Source: Paraburkholderia sp. BL10I2N1 (GTDB lineage Bacteria > Pseudomonadota > Gammaproteobacteria > Burkholderiales > Burkholderiaceae). From it: 64,000 bases of DNA. Location: NCBI RefSeq assembly GCF_004361815.1, contig NZ_SNWA01000004.1:186001-250000 (forward strand), given 5' to 3'. Positions 43,648 through 52,702 of the stretch are shown here, piece by piece. A program made the translations under genes and the position numbers. The notes beneath the pieces were generated by a model that was given only the letters and a program-made list of their open reading frames with translations, ran no database searches and was not told where the DNA came from. Within the stretch, counting starts at the first letter, position 1. Every line of letters begins with the position of its first letter.

Positions 43648-44394
43648 ATGCAAATCAAGCGCGCCGTGAACTCTTCATCCGTGGTAGAGAGTGCCGCCAG
43701 CAACCCGTATGGTGCATTGCAAAAGATCAAGGGCGGCGAACGAGGCAGTCTGACCGACGCGGTCGAACAGGCGCTGAAAGAAGCGATCGTGACGTTGGTG
43801 CTGGAACCCGGAATGATGATCGACAAGCTGGCGGTCTGTGAACGGATGGGGGTATCGCGCTTTCCGGTTTCGGCCGCGTTGGCAAGGCTTGCGCACGCGG
43901 GCCTCGTCGAAGTGTTGCCGCAGCGCGGCACGCGCGTCAAACCGATCTCCCTCGAGGACATCCGTCAGCATCTATTCATACGCAGTGCACTCGAAGTCGA
44001 AACGGTGCGCACTGTCGCGCTCTCGCGTGATAGTGCGACGCTAGAGGCCTTGGCTCTCAATCTCGATCAGCAGCGCGAAGCGGTCACGAGTGGCCAACGC
44101 TTGAGATTTCACGTACTGGATCTGGCCTTTCACGAAATCCTCTTTGACTCGATCAACCTGCCGCGAGTGAAGGAAATCGCTGTGGTGTCGCGCAACGCGC
44201 TGGATCGCGCCAGGCAATTGCTGGCGAGTCCTGAGCGGCTTGTGCACACGCTCGAGGAGCACGAGGGTATTTTCGAAGCCATTCGCAGCTGCAAGGCCGA
44301 CGCGGCTGCGAAAGCGATGCATGACCATCTCGATCAGGTCGTCGCCGAGCTGCACCGGTCTGCGAGTGAGAGGTCGGATCTTTTCGAACCATAG
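43648..44394 (+). CDS. GntR family regulator (FadR/FCD type)
   Basis: 248 residues from ATG 43648; ATG 43633 is an alternative but lies inside the palindrome, and neither has a clear ribosome site. A winged helix (LTDAVEQALKEAIVTLVLEP, VCERMGVSRFPVSAALARL, VEVLPQRGTRVKPIS) is followed by an FCD ligand domain of helices with metal-binding His/Asp candidates (FHVLDLAFHEILFD, LEEHEGIFEAI, AMHDHLDQVV). It is divergent from the dehydratase gene and next to the ABC transporter. It is likely a repressor relieved by a sugar acid. Confidence 0.9.
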   Translation: MQIKRAVNSSSVVESAASNPYGALQKIKGGERGSLTDAVEQALKEAIVTLVLEPGMMIDKLAVCERMGVSRFPVSAALARLAHAGLVEVLPQRGTRVKPISLEDIRQHLFIRSALEVETVRTVALSRDSATLEALALNLDQQREAVTSGQRLRFHVLDLAFHEILFDSINLPRVKEIAVVSRNALDRARQLLASPERLVHTLEEHEGIFEAIRSCKADAAAKAMHDHLDQVVAELHRSASERSDLFEP

Positions 44395-44666
44395 TGACCT
44401 ACGCCGATCGCGACCGGCGGCGGGTGACATTTGACCGTGTGCAATGTAGACGCCTTTCTGACGCCGCACGATGAGGAATGCGTGATCTGAACCACTGTTG
44501 TGCAGCATCTCAGGATCGCTGCACATGGGATTAAAGGGGCTTCGGCAATGTGTCTGGCTTCTCGTTGCGCTTTCAGTTCTGAATGGCGGCGTACGCCCTG
44601 TGCCGTCCCGGCTCGCTTCTTCGATGAGGCCAGCGGACATCGCGCAATTGTCGTTGTATCCGCACC
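44395..44666. promoter_or_regulatory. Leader region of the sugar ABC operon
   Basis: About 270 bases between the GntR gene and the ABC ATPase. It probably holds the operon promoter. No clear operator or terminator was found. Confidence 0.35.
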
Positions 44667-46178
44667 ATGATCCCGCTCTTTTCCGTCAATAAGCTCAGCA
44701 AGAGCTTTCCCGGTGTGAGGGCTCTTCATGAGGTCCAGTTCGAGCTCGTGGCTGGCGAGGTCCACGCGTTGATGGGCGAGAACGGCGCCGGTAAGTCGAC
44801 GCTGATGAAAATCCTCGCAGGCGTGTACACCCGGGATTCGGGCGAAATTCTCTATGACGGCCAGCCAGTTGAGTTCCTGAGCCCGCGTGATGCGCAGGCC
44901 GTGGGTGTCGGCATCATTCATCAGGAATTGCAGTTGATGAATCATTTGACCGTCGCGCAGAATATTTTCATCGGCCGCGAGCCGCGCGGACGCCTGGGCC
45001 TGCTCCTCGACGAAGACAAGCTCAACGCCCAGGCGCGCGACATTCTCGCCCGCATGCATGTGCATCTCGACCCGCGCGCCATGGTCGGTGCGCTTACCGT
45101 CGCCAGCCAGCAGATGGTCGAGATCGCCAAGGCCTTGTCTTTCGATTCGCGCGTCCTGATCATGGATGAGCCGACCTCCGCGCTGAACGACGCCGAAATC
45201 GCCGAGCTCTTTCGCATCATCCGCCAGTTGAAAGACCGCGGCGTCGGCGTCATCTACATTTCACACAAGATGGATGAGCTGAAGCAGATTGCCGACCGGG
45301 TCACCGTGCTTCGTGACGGCGAATATGTGGCCACCGTCGCCGCCAGCGACACGAGCGTCGAAGCGGTCATCGGCATGATGGTCGGAAGAACGTTGACCGA
45401 CGTCGCACTGTTTCAAAGCACTGCAGACAAGGGCGAGGTCGCGCTCGAAGTGAAACATCTCAACGCCGGTCCGCTCGTCAGGGACGTGAGCTTCACGCTG
45501 CGCAAAGGCGAAATATTGGGCTTTGCCGGATTGATGGGCGCGGGCCGCACCGAGGTCGCCCGCGCGGTGTTCGGTGCCGACCCGATCGAATCCGGCGAGA
45601 TTCTGGTGAAAGGTGTGAATGCAGTGATCAGGAGGCCGAGCGACGCGGTGGCGCGCGGTATCGGTTATCTCTCGGAAGACCGGAAGCGATTCGGCCTGGC
45701 AACCGGAATGGACGTCGAGTCGAACATCGTGATGTCCAACCTGGGAAAATTCCTGTCGCTGAATTTTTTCCTGCGCCGTGCGCAGATACGCAAGACAGCT
45801 TCTCATTTCATCAATCTGCTCGCCATTCGTACACCCTCCGCGGCGCAGCCGGTACGGCTTCTCTCAGGCGGCAATCAGCAGAAGATCGTCATTGCCAAAT
45901 GGCTTGAGCGCAACTGTGATGTGCTCTTCTTCGACGAGCCGACGCGTGGCATCGATGTCGGCGCCAAGAGCGAAATCTACAAGCTTTTGCGCTCGCTCGC
46001 CGGGCAAGGCAAGGCGATCGTGATGATCTCGTCGGAACTGCCGGAAATCCTGCGTATGAGCGACCGCATCGTTGTGATGTGCGAGGGCCGTATCACCGGC
46101 GAACTTGCCGCCCGCGAGGCGACGCAAGAACGCATCATGCAACTGGCGACGCAGCGCGAATCCTTGAAAGCGGCGTAA
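44667..46178 (+). CDS. Sugar ABC transporter ATPase (RbsA type, two ATPase domains)
   Basis: 503 residues. Domain 1 has Walker [10 protein letters not shown], a signature region with weaker LSGGQ ([15 protein letters not shown]) and Walker [11 protein letters not shown]. Domain 2 has a degenerate Walker A ([16 protein letters not shown]), signature [16 protein letters not shown] and Walker [15 protein letters not shown]. The degenerate second P-loop is normal for this family, in which one site is catalytically weak. It energises the permease at 46198 and the binding protein at 47312. Confidence 0.95.
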   Translation: MIPLFSVNKLSKSFPGVRALHEVQFELVAGEVHALMGENGAGKSTLMKILAGVYTRDSGEILYDGQPVEFLSPRDAQAVGVGIIHQELQLMNHLTVAQNIFIGREPRGRLGLLLDEDKLNAQARDILARMHVHLDPRAMVGALTVASQQMVEIAKALSFDSRVLIMDEPTSALNDAEIAELFRIIRQLKDRGVGVIYISHKMDELKQIADRVTVLRDGEYVATVAASDTSVEAVIGMMVGRTLTDVALFQSTADKGEVALEVKHLNAGPLVRDVSFTLRKGEILGFAGLMGAGRTEVARAVFGADPIESGEILVKGVNAVIRRPSDAVARGIGYLSEDRKRFGLATGMDVESNIVMSNLGKFLSLNFFLRRAQIRKTASHFINLLAIRTPSAAQPVRLLSGGNQQKIVIAKWLERNCDVLFFDEPTRGIDVGAKSEIYKLLRSLAGQGKAIVMISSELPEILRMSDRIVVMCEGRITGELAAREATQERIMQLATQRESLKAA

Positions 46179-46197
46179 GCCTCAAGAGGTCAAGTAC

Positions 46198-47223
46198 ATG
46201 ACACAGCCATCTGATACTGCGGCGCTGGCCAATGAGAGACGGGCCTCTGGCTTGAGGGCCCGCGTCTTCGCGCCGACCGCCCTGCAAAAGCTGCTCGCCT
46301 TCGCGAGCCTGATCCTGCTGCTGGCCTTTTTCAGTTTCGCCTCGCCCGCCTTCATGCAGATGGACAACATCCTCGGCATTCTGCAGGCGACGGCGGTCAA
46401 CGGCGTTCTGGCGATCGCCTGCACATTCGTCATCATCACGGGCGGCATTGATTTGTCCGTCGGCACGCTGATGACCTTTACGGCGGTCATTTGCGGCGTG
46501 TTTCTCACCTATTGGCACCTGCCGATGGGGGCGGGGGTCGTCGCTGCGATTGCGACGGGCGCACTTTGCGGAATGACTTCAGGAACCCTGACGGCGAAGT
46601 TGAAGATCCCGCCCTTCATTGCCACATTGGGCATGATGATGCTCCTGAAAGGGCTTTCGCTCGTTGTCTCGGCCGACAAGCCGATCTATTTCAACGACAC
46701 CGAGAACTTCTACATGATTTCGCAGGATTCGCTGATCGGCCACGTGCTGCCGAGCGTTCCCATTCCGAACGGGGTCCTGATTCTGTTCTTCCTCGCGGTC
46801 GCGAGTTCTATCACACTCAATCGCACGGCGCTCGGCCGCTATACCTTCGCGCTCGGCAGCAATGAGGAAGCCGTGCGCCTCTCCGGCGTGAATGTCGATC
46901 GCTGGAAGATCGCTATTTACGGCCTGAGCGGTGCGATTTGCGGTGTCGCCGGACTGCTCATCGCCTCGCGTCTGAATTCGGCCCAGCCGGCTCTCGGCCA
47001 GGGTTATGAGCTTGAGGCAATCGCCGCCGTCGTCATCGGCGGCACCTCACTCAGCGGTGGTTCGGGCACGATTCTGGGCACGATCATCGGCGCTTTTATC
47101 ATGAGCGTGTTGACCAACGGCCTGCGCATCATGTCCGTCGCTCAGGAATGGCAGATCGTGGTGACGGGCCTCATCATCATTCTTGCAGTCTATGCCGATA
47201 TCCTGCGACGCAAGAAGAGCTGA
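46198..47223 (+). CDS. Sugar ABC transporter permease (RbsC type)
   Basis: 341 residues with about eight to ten membrane helices. It has the typical [24 protein letters not shown] segment and the [21 protein letters not shown] block for coupling to the ATPase. [20 protein letters not shown] is the conserved permease signature. GAGG nine bases before ATG 46198 supports the start. It lies 19 bases after the ATPase stop. Confidence 0.94.
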   Translation: MTQPSDTAALANERRASGLRARVFAPTALQKLLAFASLILLLAFFSFASPAFMQMDNILGILQATAVNGVLAIACTFVIITGGIDLSVGTLMTFTAVICGVFLTYWHLPMGAGVVAAIATGALCGMTSGTLTAKLKIPPFIATLGMMMLLKGLSLVVSADKPIYFNDTENFYMISQDSLIGHVLPSVPIPNGVLILFFLAVASSITLNRTALGRYTFALGSNEEAVRLSGVNVDRWKIAIYGLSGAICGVAGLLIASRLNSAQPALGQGYELEAIAAVVIGGTSLSGGSGTILGTIIGAFIMSVLTNGLRIMSVAQEWQIVVTGLIIILAVYADILRRKKS

Positions 47224-47311
47224 CCCTGCACAGGACAAAATCGAAAAAGGAGCGCCCGAAGGCTCCCGCAACGGCTGAAGGTTGAAAGCCCAACTTAGGA
47301 GGAGAAACACC

Positions 47312-48253
47312 ATGTTGAAAAGAAAACTTATCGGTGTCGCGATCGGTGTCGGCGTGCTCGTCGGCGGGACGACTCTTACGTATGCGGATGAAGTCTATAT
47401 CCCGCTGATCTCGAAAGGATTTCAGCACCAGTTTTGGCAAGCCGTCAAATCCGGCGCTGAACAATCGGCGAAGGACCAGAACGTGAGAATTACCTTCGAG
47501 GGCCCGGAGACGGAGGCTATGGTCGATAAGCAGATCGACATGCTCTCGGCCGCGCTTGCCAAGAAGCCCCAGGCAATCGGCATCGCCGCGCTCGACAGCA
47601 AGGCGGCCATTCCGCTCCTGAAGAGAGCGCAGGCCGCCAAAATACCCGTCATCGCATTCGACTCTGGCGTCGACAGCGACATTCCGCTGACGACCTGTGC
47701 AACGGACAATCTTGCCGCCGCCGCACTCGCCGCCGAGAAGATGGCCGAGGCGATCGGCAATTCCGGTGAAGTCGGCGTGATCGTCCACGACCAGACCAGC
47801 CGCACGGGCATCGATCGCCGCGATGGCTTTCTCAACCAGATGAAGGCGAAGCATCCAAACATCAAAATCGTCTCGGTCCAATATGGCGGTGGCGACCATC
47901 TGAAGTCGGCCGAGATCGCCAAGGCGATGATCCAGGCCAACCCCAGTCTCAAGGGCATTTTCGGCGCGAATGAAGGTTCGGCGGAAGGTGCTGCGATCGG
48001 CGTCAGGGAATCCGGCAAAAAGCTCATCCTGATTGGCTACGACTCTGGCAAGGAGCAAAAGGAGGACATCAATTCGGGACTGATGCTGGGCGCCATAACG
48101 CAGAATCCCGTCGGCATCGGCAAATGCGTCGTCGACTCGGCGGTGAAGGCACTGAAGGGCGAGAAGCTACCCAGGAAAGTCGACACGGGCTTCTACTGGT
48201 ACGACAAGAGCAATATGAACGATCCCAAGATCGCCGCTGTGCTCTATGATTGA
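47312..48253 (+). CDS. Sugar ABC transporter periplasmic binding protein (RbsB type)
   Basis: 313 residues from ATG 47312 with AGGAGGAG upstream. A signal peptide ending near TYA (residue 26) is followed by a type 1 periplasmic binding fold: YIPLISKGFQHQFWQAVKSG, GIAALDSKAAIPLLKRAQAA, VIAFDSGVDSD, GANEGSAEGAAIGVRESG, LIGYDSGKEQKEDI. It is the last gene of the transport operon and is followed by a strong terminator. The ligand is probably a pentose, deoxy-sugar or sugar acid, given the neighbouring L-fuconate dehydratase. Confidence 0.94.
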   Translation: MLKRKLIGVAIGVGVLVGGTTLTYADEVYIPLISKGFQHQFWQAVKSGAEQSAKDQNVRITFEGPETEAMVDKQIDMLSAALAKKPQAIGIAALDSKAAIPLLKRAQAAKIPVIAFDSGVDSDIPLTTCATDNLAAAALAAEKMAEAIGNSGEVGVIVHDQTSRTGIDRRDGFLNQMKAKHPNIKIVSVQYGGGDHLKSAEIAKAMIQANPSLKGIFGANEGSAEGAAIGVRESGKKLILIGYDSGKEQKEDINSGLMLGAITQNPVGIGKCVVDSAVKALKGEKLPRKVDTGFYWYDKSNMNDPKIAAVLYD

Positions 48254-48281
48254 TCGACGCCGCTTAAGGCGCCATGAGCGA

Positions 48282-48308
48282 GGAAGAGCCTCGGCTCTTC
48301 CTTTTTTT
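48282..48308 (+). terminator. Intrinsic terminator of the sugar ABC operon
   Basis: GGAAGAGCC (48282-48290) pairs perfectly with GGCTCTTCC (48293-48301) and is followed by seven T. It lies 28 bases after the binding-protein stop. Confidence 0.9.
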
Positions 48309-48646
48309 CTCCCATCGCAGCGAGAAGTTGGTTGTGAGGTCTCGCCAAACCGAACCGGTCGTGCGCGCCACGCGTAGGGCGCCACGTTTATTGCAACGGC
48401 GCACATTAGAAAATCAAGTGTTTACGCGTAACCGCGCCACGTGTGCCAGGGTGGTCCGACAAAGCTCGTGCGACGGCCTACGTCCGCGACAAAGCTATAG
48501 CATTTTGCCTGACGCGATTAGCCATAGCCGACCCTCTGCGGACGCACGTTCCACGTGTGTTGAACGACTGCACCGGGGCGGTGATCGGTCGTTCGACAAA
48601 ATCCGAGCATCGCGGCTCCTGCCGTTTGGTGGGGAGGTCTAAGCTC

Positions 48647-48723
48647 GACGTTGTTCGTGGTGCCTGCCATGTACATGTTCGCAGGAAGCACGCACACGCG
48701 CGACGTAGCAGGAAAGCACCTGG
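48647..48723 (+). repeat. 77-bp near-identical repeat, copy 1 (possible RND-pump 3' remnant)
   Basis: Matches 49797-49874 with about 90 percent identity. One frame reads SSTLFVVPAMYMFAGSTHTR, then DVAGKHLARTTWTNIARSF and a stop. TLFVVPAMYM resembles the last helix of RND efflux permeases. Several of the differences between the copies are synonymous in this frame, which supports past coding. No RND gene surrounds it. Confidence 0.55.
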
Positions 48724-48819
48724 CGCGGACGACCTGGACGAACATCGCCAGATCGTTCTGATCGAGCGCGATATTTGTCCAAAAATGGATTAAACAGATC
48801 CTATTTGACCGTCTGGTGT

Positions 48820-49194
48820 GAGATGACTTCAATCCCCCATACTTGAGGTGTCGCACAGGAGGCCGTTTCCGGGCCGCCGGCCAAGGTGGCCACCGCGAAC
48901 AGCTTCATGGAGCGGCCGGTGCCGCCGAAACGGCAGGATGGCACCACGTCCGACGGCCAGTTGCGCAATCGCCGCTCCATCGGCCAAATCGGCTTGTGTG
49001 AACGTGGTGTCAGGCGGCAGTGCGCCGGGATAGGCAACAATATCGGTGAGCCGAAGCGTCCAGCCCTGCGCTGCCAATGCAGCCGCGAGATGCCACCCCA
49101 AGGCGCTGGCGGCGCCCGTCAAAAGCACGGGCTGCTTGGTCGATTCGCCATCCGAGCGGACAATGTTGTGATCGAGTTTGTGAACGCTATCCAC
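48820..49194 (-). pseudogene. NAD-dependent epimerase/dehydratase N-terminal remnant
   Basis: ATG 49194 starts MDSVHKLDHNIV; the domain then reads PVLLTGAASALGWHLAAALA and GWTLRLTDIVAYPGALPPDT, the nucleotide-binding start of the epimerase or uronate-dehydrogenase family. A frame change near 48940 leads to SCRFGGTGRSMKLFAVATLA in the next frame (expected: I-L-H-F-G-G...). The remainder is missing. In the glycine motif the third Gly is Ser (TGAASALG). It sits beside the fucose-type genes and could be the trace of a sugar dehydrogenase. Confidence 0.6.
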
Positions 49195-49215
49195 TGGTTA
49201 CAGGAGGAGGGTTAA

Positions 49216-49668
49216 ATGGCTGACGCCACAAAGCCGCGCGCCATCGGCTTCAACCACGTAGCGCTGGAAGTCGGCGATATCGAGGAAGCGCTGGCATTCT
49301 ATGGCCGCATCTTCGACTTTCAATTGCGCGGCAAGAACAAGACGATGGCCTTCATCGATCTTGGCGACCAATTCATCGCGTTGCAGGCGGGACGCAAACA
49401 GCCCCCCGATGACGGCCGGCATGTCGGCCTCGTTGTCGATGACAAGGAGGCGGCGCGCGCTGCCCTCAAGGCGGCGGGGGTCAAGCCGATCGACGGTCCG
49501 TTTCTGGATTTCCGCGATCCCTGGGGCAATCGCATCGAGATCGTGGGCTATGACAACATCCAGTTTACCAAGGCTCCGAACGTTTTGCGCGGCATGGGCC
49601 TGACGCAATTGACCAAGAACGAAAGCGCGAAAAAGGAGCTGGCGGAAAAAGGGATGGCGGAGAGCTAG
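49216..49668 (+). CDS. VOC family (glyoxalase/dioxygenase-like) protein
   Basis: 150 residues from ATG 49216 behind AGGAGGAGG. One VOC module: FNHVALEVGDIEEALAFYGR (first metal-type His), HVGLVVDDKEAARAALKAAG (second His) and FRDPWGNRIEIVGYDN (Glu). The C-terminal part (TKNESAKKELAEKGMAES) is charged and helical. VOC proteins include isomerases, lyases and dioxygenases; the substrate cannot be read. It sits between two copies of the 77-bp repeat. Confidence 0.88.
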   Translation: MADATKPRAIGFNHVALEVGDIEEALAFYGRIFDFQLRGKNKTMAFIDLGDQFIALQAGRKQPPDDGRHVGLVVDDKEAARAALKAAGVKPIDGPFLDFRDPWGNRIEIVGYDNIQFTKAPNVLRGMGLTQLTKNESAKKELAEKGMAES

Positions 49669-49796
49669 AGTTCCCTCGTGTGGAGTTGTTGAGCTCAACC
49701 GTCGGGTGTGGTCTCAGCAGAGCGTCCACCGAGCATGTCGGCGCCTTGCCAGTTTATGGGCGGCGGCAGATTGGCATCGGCACGCTGCACGCAGCT

Positions 49797-49874
49797 GACG
49801 CTGTTCGTGGTGCGTGCCATGTACATGCTCGCAGGAAGCACGCACACGCGCGACGTGGCCGGGAAAGCACCAGG
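49797..49874 (+). repeat. 77-bp near-identical repeat, copy 2
   Basis: Second copy of 48647-48723, 1,150 bases away in the same orientation. It reads TQLTLFVVRAMYMLAGSTHT and RDVAGK, then diverges after a one-base insertion. See copy 1 for interpretation. Confidence 0.55.
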
Positions 49875-50320
49875 CTATTGCAAGTCAAATACCAGGAGAG
49901 CGCCCCATGCATCCCGTCATCCCAACTCCGCCCACTTTCGTCGCCGGTGTCGGGCGTCACGTCCCTCCAGGCCGTTCGGCTCGACGCCATATCAACGGCA
50001 GTGACGAATGTACAACGTCGCAGCCCTTTCTGGTGGGCGCCGTATTCCTTGCGCCAGCGGTATTAGCTCCGCTCGGAAATGCCGACTTCCTTACAGTCCA
50101 GCAGGGGCTCCCTGGAGCGTCACTGGTATCCGACCGCGCAAATTTTTCCATGAACGACGCGTGGTACGTCTATAACACCCAAACGGGGCTGCGCTCAGAT
50201 CATCGATGACCAGCTGCGTGACGTTCACGAAACGCCTGGACGGCGTACCGCCCTCCAGGAATTCGTGGTTGTTGATGCAGGAAGGCAACTTGCAACGTCC
50301 ATTTCCGTTGGGAGGCAAAT
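49875..50320. other. Intergenic stretch before the nitroreductase
   Basis: About 445 bases between repeat copy 2 and the RutE-like gene. No supported gene; it should carry the promoter for 50321. Confidence 0.35.
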
Positions 50321-50953
50321 ATGGACAAACGATTGAATGAAGAAGGGATGGATCTGCTGTTCCGTCAGGCTCGAACCCACAATAGCTGGCTGCCTAAGCC
50401 GGTCAGTGATGACACATTGCGCGAACTCTACGAGCTGATGAAGTGGTGTCCAACGAGCGCAAACTGCAGCCCAGCACGTATTCTGTTCCTGCGCACTCAG
50501 GAAGCGAAGGAACGACTTCTGTCGGCATTGGCACCAGGCAATATCGACAAGACGATGAGCGCACCGGTGACTGTCATCATCGCTTATGACGGCAAGTTCT
50601 ATGACAAGCTGCCTAAACTCTTCCCGCACGCAGATGCGCGAGCCTGGTTCGCCGACACACCGGAACTGGCCGAGGTCACGGCGCGGCGCAATAGCTCGCT
50701 ACAAGGGGCTTATTTCGTTTTGGCTGCCCGCTCGCTTGGACTGGATTGTGGTCCGATGTCCGGGTTCGATCATGCAAAAGTTGACCATGAATTTTTTCCT
50801 GCGAGCGCACAGGAAGGCACCTTCCAGCAGGAGTACTTTCCCGACAGCCACATCAAGTCGAATTTTCTCTGTAATCTGGGCTATGGTGATCCGGCAGGGC
50901 TGTTCCCGCGCAGCCCACGCTTGGATTTTGACGAGGCCTGCAAATTGCTCTGA
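50321..50953 (+). CDS. RutE-like nitroreductase (malonic semialdehyde reductase family)
   Basis: 210 residues with GGGAGG before ATG 50321. FMN-binding nitroreductase features include [69 protein letters not shown] and [20 protein letters not shown]. These match RutE/HadB/YdfG-type reductases closely. RutE reduces malonic semialdehyde in the pyrimidine degradation (Rut) pathway, but no other rut genes are seen here. It may act on another semialdehyde or quinone. Confidence 0.88.
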   Translation: MDKRLNEEGMDLLFRQARTHNSWLPKPVSDDTLRELYELMKWCPTSANCSPARILFLRTQEAKERLLSALAPGNIDKTMSAPVTVIIAYDGKFYDKLPKLFPHADARAWFADTPELAEVTARRNSSLQGAYFVLAARSLGLDCGPMSGFDHAKVDHEFFPASAQEGTFQQEYFPDSHIKSNFLCNLGYGDPAGLFPRSPRLDFDEACKLL

Positions 50954-51008
50954 CCACCAGGAACCCGGCTTCGCGGGCCTGATCTCCCTCGCCTGCCTGG
51001 GTGTAAAC

Positions 51009-51040
51009 GGCTCACATGCCGGTGGATCAGCATGTGAGCC
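51009..51040 (+). terminator. Perfect 11-bp hairpin after the nitroreductase
   Basis: GGCTCACATGC (51009-51019) pairs with GCATGTGAGCC (51030-51040) around a 10-base loop, about 55 bases past the stop. No U tract follows, so it could be a terminator of low strength or a dyad protein site. Confidence 0.5.
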
Positions 51041-51737
51041 CAATTACATGGCCACTTCAAAGAAGAGGTTCCGGTCCGGTGCGGGCATATCCATATGACC
51101 CGACACAAACGTGGGTGCATGGGTGCATGGGTGCATGCGACCGAGACCGACGCTCATGGATGTCGGCCGTACGTCGCCAATCGTGCCGCCGAGCCCTCAA
51201 AACGCCATGCCCACCGACCGTGGCGCCCCATGCCTCAAGGAATAAGTCCTACCTATCTCCACCACCTGTCTACAGCGATGGCATTCCCGGCGATCGCAGC
51301 CGCGTCCTGCAAAGCCGACCGCTGCTGACGCTCGGTTTGGCCATCAACTCTGGTTTGAAGCGGATTCCTTTGCTGCAGATGGCAACGGCTGCCCTGACGC
51401 TGATTCGAACAAGTCGAAGTGACACAGAGACGCTGATGTACGGTGATCATGTACGGCCGTGGATCTTGATTGTCTGCAGCAGGCAATAGCCGGGCGAGCT
51501 CGTCTTGTGAAGCATCGTTTCCCCGCTATTGGCCCAATCCGGCGGGCACTTCGCGTTGCGAATCCGCGGGATGAATGCCCCACAACATCGTCTCGAACTC
51601 AACGCTCGCTTCACAGCATGGCCACGCTGGGGCGCGATCGAACCCCGCAGCAACACTCATTGCTTAAGATCTCGTACACGTTCAGAACGATACTCCAGGG
51701 CGCGTCACAGGTGCCGCGTTTTCGACAGCGACGACGA
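51041..51737. other. Non-coding stretch with an octamer repeat
   Basis: About 700 bases between the nitroreductase terminator and the convergent TetR gene. Three tandem copies of GGGTGCAT lie at 51114-51137. No supported gene. Confidence 0.4.
51114..51137 (+). repeat. Three tandem GGGTGCAT octamers
   Basis: Three exact copies of GGGTGCAT, a short slippage-prone array in non-coding DNA. Confidence 0.8.
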
Positions 51738-52451
51738 CTACGCTTTGGCGCGCTTTCGAGCTGCGCGCGTAACCACTGGCTTCTGCAAGATCGCGCATTG
51801 CTGAATCACACTCTGGAGGTGATCCGGACCGGCCGTGATCGCGCTAAGCAACGTCATCACGACGAAGTCGATCAACTTTGGTATTGCCACTTTCGTGTCC
51901 GCGCGCGGCGCGCGGTTCGCCAGGATCAGCGTGGCGAGACCATGCTCCATACTCCACGCGGTATGGGTCACGAGCTTGAGATCGGAGTGCGCCCAACCAC
52001 TCTCGATAGCCAGCGCCTCGATCGTCTCGGAAAACAACCCAAAAGACCTGTTACTTTCCTCGGCGAGTTCTGGATACGCTTGATGCGCCACGATGCGAGG
52101 CCCTATCATCAGACTGAATAGCCCGTTGTGGCGCTGCGCGAACTCAACATACACCCGCATCATCCGGTACGCTTTGGCAAGCGCCGTATCCTCGCTGTCA
52201 CGGATCGCAACGCGCAGCGCAGCGAGGTCACGATAACCACTCGCCGCGATCGTGGCCAGCAGTTCGTCGATACCCGAAAAATGTCTCGAGGGCGCGGCTT
52301 CTGATACGCCCACCATGCGCGCGAGGTAACGCAGGCTCAAGTCTTGTGCTGATACATCCATGAGCGCACTGCGCCCCGCTTCGATGAGCGCGTTGCGCAG
52401 ATTGCCATGATGGTAATCCGCATTCTTCGCGATAGATGACTTGGGACTCAC
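51738..52451 (-). CDS. TetR/AcrR regulator of the downstream catabolic cluster (inferred)
   Basis: 237 residues from GTG 52451, where GAAGG lies upstream; the longer frame has no ribosome site. The helix-turn-helix is DLSLRYLARMVGVSEAAPSR followed by HFSGIDELLATIA. The ligand domain is all-helical, and the C-terminus is basic (TRAARKRAKA). The pattern YHHGNLRNALIEAGR at the N-terminus is a known TetR subfamily start. It is the only regulator beside the genes at 52703-60632, where a repeated dyad motif occurs, so it is the obvious candidate regulator. Confidence 0.9.
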   Translation of the reverse strand: MSPKSSIAKNADYHHGNLRNALIEAGRSALMDVSAQDLSLRYLARMVGVSEAAPSRHFSGIDELLATIAASGYRDLAALRVAIRDSEDTALAKAYRMMRVYVEFAQRHNGLFSLMIGPRIVAHQAYPELAEESNRSFGLFSETIEALAIESGWAHSDLKLVTHTAWSMEHGLATLILANRAPRADTKVAIPKLIDFVVMTLLSAITAGPDHLQSVIQQCAILQKPVVTRAARKRAKA

Positions 52452-52702
52452 GTGGCCTTCGTTCGAGGAGCAAAACAAGGAATCTATTATAAATTCTGCG
52501 CAAAGAGGCACGCAATATCACGGATCACGCGCTAACAAGCGTGTGTCCCTACAGGCATTCTATCCGCGTAATGGCGCGACTGGGTGTCAGGCTACGTCGC
52601 ATGCCTGGCTGCTCCGGGCCTTCAGCACCCGAAGCAACCTTTCAGTGCACAATGCACGCGCTCGCCACGAGTACCTGGCGCGCCCACATCAGCATCGACT
52701 AA

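Noticed and set aside
44334..45065. Minus-strand open frame opposite the ABC ATPase start
   Set aside because: Antisense of the Walker A region of the ATPase; no independent support.
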